Source: Pseudoglutamicibacter albus
GTDB taxonomy: Bacteria; Actinomycetota; Actinomycetes; Actinomycetales; Micrococcaceae
Direction: 5' to 3'
DNA: 64,000 bases
Assembly: GCF_031458175.1 (NCBI RefSeq)
Contig: NZ_JAVDXX010000001.1
Coordinates: forward strand, 1,798,001 to 1,862,000
Notes under the pieces: generated by a model
Databases searched by the model: none
Seen by the model: the letters and a program-made list of their open reading frames with translations, nothing else
What the model was told of the DNA's origin: nothing
In this document: positions 59,214 through 64,000 of the stretch, piece by piece
Numbering within the stretch: the stretch's first letter is position 1
Layout: each line of letters opens with the position of its first letter
Program-made: the position numbers and the translations under genes

Positions 59214-60548
59214 GTGGAAAAGCAGCTGAAGAAGTTCGCCCGTAAAATTTTCCGGTCCAAAGCCTGGAAAGCCTCCAGCCAGTGGCTGCGAGGCACCCGC
59301 GACTACAACCTGACCGCTAAAGAGTACGCAGACTCCGCCGCTCCGGAAGCACAGATCCTCGCATACTTCGGCGATACCCGCGCCAAGCTCTACCAGCTGC
59401 GCCAGTGGATCCCCGTGCTTGAAGAGCTCAACGAAACCGTACCGACCGCGATCTTCCTGCGCCGCCCATCGGCCATTAAAGCGGTAGAAGAAATGACGAG
59501 CCTACCGGTCGTCTACCGCGGCAGCTTCGACCGCATGATCAGCTACTACGAAGAACACAAGCCAAAGCTGTTCCTCTACGTCAACAACGGCCGCTCCAAC
59601 TTCCAGACCCTCAGCTACGCACCAGCCGTGCACGTGCACATCAACCACGGCGAATCCGACAAGCTCTCGATGGTATCCAACCAGGCGAAAGCCTACGACG
59701 CCGTCTTCACCGCCGGCCCGGCCGCGCTACGCCGCCACCGCCGCGCACTCATCGACTTCGACGAATCCAAGCTCATCTCCGTCGGCCGCCCACAGCTGGA
59801 CCTCGACTACGAGAACGAACTGCCAGAAACCACCCTGCGCACCATCATGTACGCACCAACCTGGCAGGGTGAAAACGACAACAACAACTACACCTCGATC
59901 GACTGCTACGGCCCACAAATCATCGAAGCCGCCCTCGCAACCGAAGGCACCCGCGTGATCTACAAGCCACACCCACGCGTGGCAGGGGCACGCCAAGCCG
60001 ACATGAAGGCAGGCCACCGCCGGATCATGGAACTCATCGAAGCCGCAAACGAAGAAGGCGGCGAGCACCTCGTGTTGCGCAACGGCAACATCCTCGCGAT
60101 GTTCGCTGACGTTGACCTCATGATCACCGACATCTCCAGCGTGGGCCTGGACTTCCTCTACCTCAAGGCCCACAGCCCGATGCTGTTGACCGACCGCCGC
60201 ACCAACCGTAAACAGCTCACCGACGAATCCCCGGTCGCCTCCGCTGTACCAGTGATCGACGCAGACACCGTGGATACGCTGCCTGAGATGATCGCCGATG
60301 CGCTGGCCAACGGTGGCGATAAGGACGCTCGCGCTGAAGCCCGGGCACTGTACTTCGGTGACTACGGCGTCGGCGAATCCCGCGTCGCTTTCATCGACAC
60401 CGTGCAGCGGCTCATCGCTGAACGCGCGGAGAAACTCAAGCACCTCGACCTCCCGGTAGCCACCGCAGCCGAAGCCGGCGACGACCCAGAGGAAGACAAC
60501 CTCGAAGGCGAGAACACGGCCGCTGAAAACCCAGCCGAAGAACACTAA
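59214..60548 (+). CDS. CDP-glycerol glycerophosphotransferase-like protein (teichoic acid)
   Basis: A 444-aa TagB/TagF-type GT-B enzyme that would transfer glycerol phosphate or a similar unit in wall or sugar-phosphate polymer synthesis. Motifs: HINHGESDK, MYAPTWQGENDNNNY, IYKPHPR and ADVDLMITDISSVGLDFLYL. The GTG start at 59214 has AGGAG close upstream. The C-terminus is an acidic tail (EAGDDPEEDNLEGENTAAEN). It is a single gene, with no companion tag or tar genes in view. Confidence 0.86.
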   Translation: MEKQLKKFARKIFRSKAWKASSQWLRGTRDYNLTAKEYADSAAPEAQILAYFGDTRAKLYQLRQWIPVLEELNETVPTAIFLRRPSAIKAVEEMTSLPVVYRGSFDRMISYYEEHKPKLFLYVNNGRSNFQTLSYAPAVHVHINHGESDKLSMVSNQAKAYDAVFTAGPAALRRHRRALIDFDESKLISVGRPQLDLDYENELPETTLRTIMYAPTWQGENDNNNYTSIDCYGPQIIEAALATEGTRVIYKPHPRVAGARQADMKAGHRRIMELIEAANEEGGEHLVLRNGNILAMFADVDLMITDISSVGLDFLYLKAHSPMLLTDRRTNRKQLTDESPVASAVPVIDADTVDTLPEMIADALANGGDKDARAEARALYFGDYGVGESRVAFIDTVQRLIAERAEKLKHLDLPVATAAEAGDDPEEDNLEGENTAAENPAEEH

Positions 60549-60590
60549 GCCACAGCAAGTCCAGCCCCAACCGGGCTAGGACTTACAACA

Positions 60591-60635
60591 CAGCAACGCC
60601 CCGGGGCTAGTTCACTGCACCCCGGGGCGTTGCTG
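60591..60635 (+). terminator. Strong terminator after the glycerophosphotransferase gene
   Basis: A 16-bp perfect stem (CAGCAACGCCCCGGGG and its complement) closes a 13-base loop between convergent genes. Confidence 0.88.
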
Positions 60636-60670
60636 TATCGCTGTAGCTCTGTGACTCTGTGGCTTTGCGG

Positions 60671-62098
60671 CTAGTACGTGATGAAGTGGGAGCGGCTCAG
60701 GAATACACCGCGCCCGGTTTTGCTGTTCCAACAGGTGAGGCCGTGCTCTTCAGAGACGCACACGAAATCACCGTGGACAACGGATTCGCCGTATCCGAGC
60801 TTCTGACCCTTGAACCCGTCTTCACAGCCGTTCTTCTCGAAGCAGAACTTACCTTCGTGGGAGCCGCCGTAGCTCGCCAAAGACTTGTTGGCACCCAAGA
60901 ACACGTACGGGGTGGTGCCTTGCTTAGGTTTCGGGTTCGCGGCTACCGGCGCCCGGTCCTTCCACGACTTCACGGAGCACGCGATCGAGTCGCCAGCATC
61001 CCCGCTGTCATCGTCACTGTTTTCACGCAGGCGAATGTCACAACCGATATTGCCGGTCGGGGTCATGACCGAGGCGATCGTCATGCCGTCCTTCTCGACC
61101 GTGGCCTGCGGCTGCTGGGCATCATCCGGGGCGGGGCCGCGAGCACCCGCATACACCTGCGGCGGCAACGGAGTCTGGTCCTTCTCCTCGGGCTCTTCCT
61201 CGTCCTCATCCTTCGCGGGCTCGTCGCTTGGCTCCTCGGATGGGCTCGCGTCCGTGGCTTCAGCGACCGTATTCGGCGCGGGGTCCTTGTCTTTATTGCC
61301 TCCAAAGAGAGTTGTCGCCGCAAAAACCACGGCAACGATCGCCAAGACCGCCACAATCACGATGGGCAACACGGCCCCGGAACGGCGGCGCGGCTCTCGA
61401 TCTTCCTCAACATATTGGTCTTCCTCAACATATTCGTCGGAGTGATCATCGTAGGAATCCTCCGGCGGATAAAAGCCCGCGTACCGAGTGGGTTGCTGTG
61501 GAGCAGGTTGTTGGGCTGGTTGCTGCGGGTTTGAAAATTGTTGCGGGGCCGCTGCCGCTTGGGCGTTGAACTGCTGGGTTGCTTGCGCATCCCCGGACTG
61601 CTGGGCGCCGTATTGCCCAGCCCCATACTGCTGCGGGTTGAACTGTTGAGTAGCTTGATCGTCATGCTGCTGAGCATTGAACTGCTGCGTTGCTTGATCA
61701 TCAAACTGTTGCGCAGCACCGTATTGCTGAGCCCCATACGACTGCGGGCTGTGTGGTTGAGCGTTGTGTGGCTGAGCTGGCGGGTTGGGAGGCATGTCCC
61801 CCACCGCCGCATCCTCTGGGTTGACCGGCGGCAGGATCGGGGAAAACACAGGCCCTTCGGCTGGGCGAGGAGGCTCGCTGACGGCCTGCATGTGCTGCGT
61901 AGCCTCAGCGTCAGAGGCGTCTGCCCCAGGGATTTCGGCGAGGATCTGAGCCACCAAACCGGCGGGGCAGTTCGGGTGCATGAAGACCTGGCTCCTCAGC
62001 TGAGGATATTGCTCAGCGATACGAACCAGTTCATCAGCAGAAAGTTGCGGATCTTGCAAACGCGAACGCGCCTCGTCCATCTCCCCATCCTCGAACAC
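60671..62098 (-). CDS. Membrane-anchored protein with LRV-like N-terminus and DUF6636-like Cys-rich domain
   Basis: A 475-aa protein. Residues 1-60 resemble a variant leucine-rich repeat (DPQLSADELVRIAEQYPQLRSQVFMHPNCPAGLVAQIL). Residues about 120-225 are Gln/Ala/Tyr-rich with several ATQQFNAQQ-type repeats. One helix at about 240-265 (AVLPIVIVAVLAIVAVVF) is followed by an acidic linker and an external domain: GNIGCDIR, SIACSVKSW, FCFEKNGCEDGF, GDFVCVSEEHGLTCWNSKTGRGVFLSR. This domain resembles DUF6636 and is shared with the divergent neighbour. The function is unknown. GTG 62098 is the likely start (GAGGAG upstream). Confidence 0.72.
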   Translation of the reverse strand: MFEDGEMDEARSRLQDPQLSADELVRIAEQYPQLRSQVFMHPNCPAGLVAQILAEIPGADASDAEATQHMQAVSEPPRPAEGPVFSPILPPVNPEDAAVGDMPPNPPAQPHNAQPHSPQSYGAQQYGAAQQFDDQATQQFNAQQHDDQATQQFNPQQYGAGQYGAQQSGDAQATQQFNAQAAAAPQQFSNPQQPAQQPAPQQPTRYAGFYPPEDSYDDHSDEYVEEDQYVEEDREPRRRSGAVLPIVIVAVLAIVAVVFAATTLFGGNKDKDPAPNTVAEATDASPSEEPSDEPAKDEDEEEPEEKDQTPLPPQVYAGARGPAPDDAQQPQATVEKDGMTIASVMTPTGNIGCDIRLRENSDDDSGDAGDSIACSVKSWKDRAPVAANPKPKQGTTPYVFLGANKSLASYGGSHEGKFCFEKNGCEDGFKGQKLGYGESVVHGDFVCVSEEHGLTCWNSKTGRGVFLSRSHFITY

Positions 62099-62193
62099 GA
62101 CGTCAAAAACTCCTCAGCTGTGCTATTCACACAGCTAAAGAACAGTGCAAACATTGATTGTAGACTGTTTCGCCCCGCCCTGAGGAGAGCACT

Positions 62194-63075
62194 ATGAACA
62201 GCCAGAACCCTCAACAGTCGGTGCCACCATCCTCCACCCCACCCTCTCGCGAGCAGAAACGCTCAGCCCGGGTGATAGCGATTGTGAGCGCCGTGGTCGC
62301 TGTTCTCGTATTGATTGCGGGGATCATATGGATCGTGGTTCGCGGCGGATCCGACGACAACGCGAAACAGCCTTCACCTGAAAACCCAGCCGCCACAGCA
62401 ACCACTGGCGCAGAAAATGGCGGGGCGGCTCCCTCGGATACTCAGGCCTCGGCTACGGACGCCACCTCAGAAGAACCCGGCGAGAACGGCACCGGCGACG
62501 ACGGCGGCGACGGCGGCGACCTGGGCAGCAACGAGCCCGGCGGCGGCTCGGACAGGAAGCCAGACACGGGCGTGGACGTTCAGGCCGGGAAACTACCGAA
62601 AGCTGGGGCACCCGCCCCACGCTCCGCTATCGAAGCGGAACGTACCCGTAAGGTACGCGGCAGCCTCGTTGCTTCGATCCAGGTACCGAGCGGCAACATC
62701 GGATGCAACATCTATAAACCTGAATCAGACCAAGACCGCATGGGCAATCAGCTGATGTGCACCGTCGACTCCTGGAAAACCAACCCGCCTAAGAACTTCA
62801 GCGAAGAAGCCCCGCACCATACCCCGGATGACGATGCGATGGTCGCGATCACCGAAGCCGACCGGAAACCGTTCTACGGAAGCGGCCGTGTAGAAGATAA
62901 GTGCTACAAGAAAGACGTGTGCGAGAAAGGTTTCGAAGGCCAGGTACTCGAGTACGGGACCGCCGTGAAACATGGAGACTACGTATGCCAGTCCGAAAAG
63001 GCCGGCCTCACGTGCTGGAACACCAAGACCGGCCGCACAGTATTCATGAGTAAAGAAGACCTGCGAGTCTTCTAG
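62194..63075 (+). CDS. Membrane-anchored DUF6636-like protein, divergent paralogue
   Basis: A 293-aa protein: short cytoplasmic N-terminus, one helix (VIAIVSAVVAVLVLIAGIIWIVV), a Gly/Asp/Glu/Thr-rich linker, and an external domain. The domain reads GNIGCNIY, QLMCTVDSW, KCYKKDVCEKGFEGQVLEYG, GDYVCQSEKAGLTCWNTKTGRTVFMS. Six cysteines align with those of the divergent gene, which suggests three disulfides. The function is unknown. The pair shares a 95-base divergent promoter region. Confidence 0.75.
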   Translation: MNSQNPQQSVPPSSTPPSREQKRSARVIAIVSAVVAVLVLIAGIIWIVVRGGSDDNAKQPSPENPAATATTGAENGGAAPSDTQASATDATSEEPGENGTGDDGGDGGDLGSNEPGGGSDRKPDTGVDVQAGKLPKAGAPAPRSAIEAERTRKVRGSLVASIQVPSGNIGCNIYKPESDQDRMGNQLMCTVDSWKTNPPKNFSEEAPHHTPDDDAMVAITEADRKPFYGSGRVEDKCYKKDVCEKGFEGQVLEYGTAVKHGDYVCQSEKAGLTCWNTKTGRTVFMSKEDLRVF

Positions 63076-63109
63076 ATTTATGAGCACAGAAGACCTCCGC
63101 GTTTTCTAA
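63046..63109 (+). repeat. 30-bp tandem duplication of the gene 3' end
   Basis: Bases 63046-63075 (ATG...TAG, reading MSKEDLRVF) recur at 63080-63109 (ATG...TAA, reading MSTEDLRVF). Most differences are synonymous. The second copy also forms the left arm of a 10-bp hairpin (63087-63125). Confidence 0.8.
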
Positions 63110-63183
63110 CAACGAAGGTCTTCTGCGCTAGCTAAGCCCAGCGGTCTAGCTTCGGGGCTCAGTTCTTAGCCGAGTCTCAGCGC

Positions 63184-63420
63184 TTAGTCGGCGAATTCGT
63201 CAGCGAGTTTATCCATCGCCGCGGCTTCACGGGTGTATTCGTACTGCCGCTGAATGTAGGACTCGAGCTCGTCGCGTTCGATGCGCCAAATGCCGCGGCC
63301 ACCAACCTTAATGGCTGGTAGAGCGCCTGTTCGCACCAGCGAGCGGGCCTGCTGCATGCTGACGTTCAACTCATCAGCTACGTCCTCTAGACGTAGGAAA
63401 CGAGGCTGTTTTTTCTCCAT
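63184..63420 (-). CDS. Excisionase-like helix-turn-helix protein
   Basis: A 78-aa MerR/excisionase-type DNA-binding protein: RFLRLEDVADELNVSMQQARSLVRTGALPAIKVGGRGIWRIERDELESYI. Single-copy proteins of this form are widespread in Actinobacteria outside any prophage. ATG 63420 follows GGGGGAGAACCGT; the frame to 63498 lacks a site. The target is unknown. The 358-base gap up to 63778 holds no other gene; the part before ald is rich in degenerate ACAACCCAA copies. Confidence 0.82.
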   Translation of the reverse strand: MEKKQPRFLRLEDVADELNVSMQQARSLVRTGALPAIKVGGRGIWRIERDELESYIQRQYEYTREAAAMDKLADEFAD

Positions 63421-63778
63421 ACGGTTCTCCCCCAAACGGTTCTCCACAAGCTCACAACTATCCCCGATGGACAGGTCATCGAACAGATGTGGATGCACCC
63501 CACCAGGTCTTTCTTATGGAATTAGATACAGAATATCACCGCCAGGCGCCAGCAAGAAAGAGCTAACAGCATAAAAGAGAGGCAAAGCGGGCACACAGCC
63601 AGGCGCGGCGCTTCAAGGTGAATGTGACCGCCACATTAAGGCATGATGTGTGTGATAGGTCACAGCTTTACTACGGCCACTCCACGGACCACATTTCGAA
63701 CAGTCACGGTCTAAACAGGCACAGCCTAACCAGACACAACCCAAGCAGATACAACCCAACTATGAGTACGGAGTCCAC

Positions 63779-64000
63779 ATGCGCATCGGTGTCCCCACTG
63801 AAGTCCTCAACAACGAGTCCCGCGTAGCGATCACTCCTGCCGGGGTATCCGAACTCGCGGCTCAAGGCCACGAGGTCCTGGTCCAGTCCGGCGCTGGCAT
63901 CAACGCAGGCCATAGCGATGACGACTATGCGGCCGTGGGCGCCACAATCGTTGACGGCGCCACCCCAGCGTGGGACGCCGAACTCATCCTCAAGGTCAAA
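63779..64000 (+). CDS. ald: Alanine dehydrogenase, 5' part only
   Basis: The first 74 residues of NAD-dependent alanine dehydrogenase: MRIGVPTEVLNNESRVAITPAGVSELAAQGHEVLVQSGAG, then DDDYAAVGATIVD. The substrate-binding Arg and the conserved E-x-x-x-x-E-x-R pattern of the family are present. ATG 63779 follows GGAG by five bases. The gene leaves the window at base 64000. Confidence 0.92.
   Translation, partial: MRIGVPTEVLNNESRVAITPAGVSELAAQGHEVLVQSGAGINAGHSDDDYAAVGATIVDGATPAWDAELILKVK

Noticed and set aside
1-64000. CRISPR arrays, rRNA genes or an intact prophage
   Set aside because: No regularly spaced identical repeats, no rRNA sequence and no phage structural genes were seen; the only RNA gene recognised is tRNA-Ala.

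Overview
The window reads as a chromosome segment of a moderately high-GC Gram-positive actinobacterium, most likely of the Micrococcaceae (Rothia, Kocuria, Arthrobacter and relatives). This rests on codon usage, a tandem glycine riboswitch before gcvP, a DtxR/IdeR-type iron box, a mycothiol-type DsbA protein, a large fused PutA, TIGR01777-type fusions, and a conserved actinobacterial excisionase-like HTH protein. The species cannot be fixed from the sequence alone. Two genes run off the ends: gcvP on the left (3' part missing) and ald on the right (only the 5' part present).

Layout. 1-9 kb: gcvP with its riboswitch, an SGNH hydrolase, RNase HI fused to an NTF2-like domain, a MarR regulator, a secreted GH16-like protein with a lysine-rich tail, a CopC-like protein and an MBL-fold hydrolase. 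9-14.4 kb: an SDR, then an iron-regulated siderophore ABC importer (binding lipoprotein, two permeases, ATPase) behind an iron box. 14.5-32 kb: core metabolism and membrane proteins, including MscS, acyl-CoA dehydrogenase, two AI-2E-type exporters, S4 protein, CspA, an FMN-binding glutamate-synthase-like enzyme, a luciferase-like monooxygenase, a 3-hydroxyisobutyryl-CoA hydrolase, PutA and a DHA2 drug exporter. A tRNA-Ala(GGC) lies at 32.26 kb.

32.3-51.5 kb is an accessory island starting just after the tRNA. It holds drug-efflux and ribosome-protection genes, each beside its own TetR gene: ABC-F + TetR + MFS, EamA + TetR, and an ABC half-transporter near a TetR. It also holds acetyltransferases, a VOC/WYL pair, and many decayed mobile pieces: the first codons of a MobF-type relaxase, the zinc-ribbon part of a large serine recombinase, an AraC fragment, a GNAT gene with an internal stop, and a GNAT/MFS chimera. 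Solitary 60-bp palindromes match the left end of the intact IS3-family element at 50.04-51.48 kb. The island also carries a large PHP-plus-ATPase protein (TrlF-like, probably defence related) with an apparent frameshift. The IS lies inside the loop of what was its terminator hairpin.

51.6-64 kb returns to core genes: a 3-hydroxyacyl-CoA dehydrogenase, a mycothiol-type DsbA and a TIGR01777 epimerase. A metal module follows, with a BlaI/CopY regulator and M56/M48 protease gene next to a CopC-PCuAC-EfeB operon. Both sides carry the same inverted-repeat operator. Next come a teichoic-acid-type glycerophosphotransferase, two divergent membrane-anchored paralogues sharing a cysteine-rich domain, an HTH protein, and alanine dehydrogenase.
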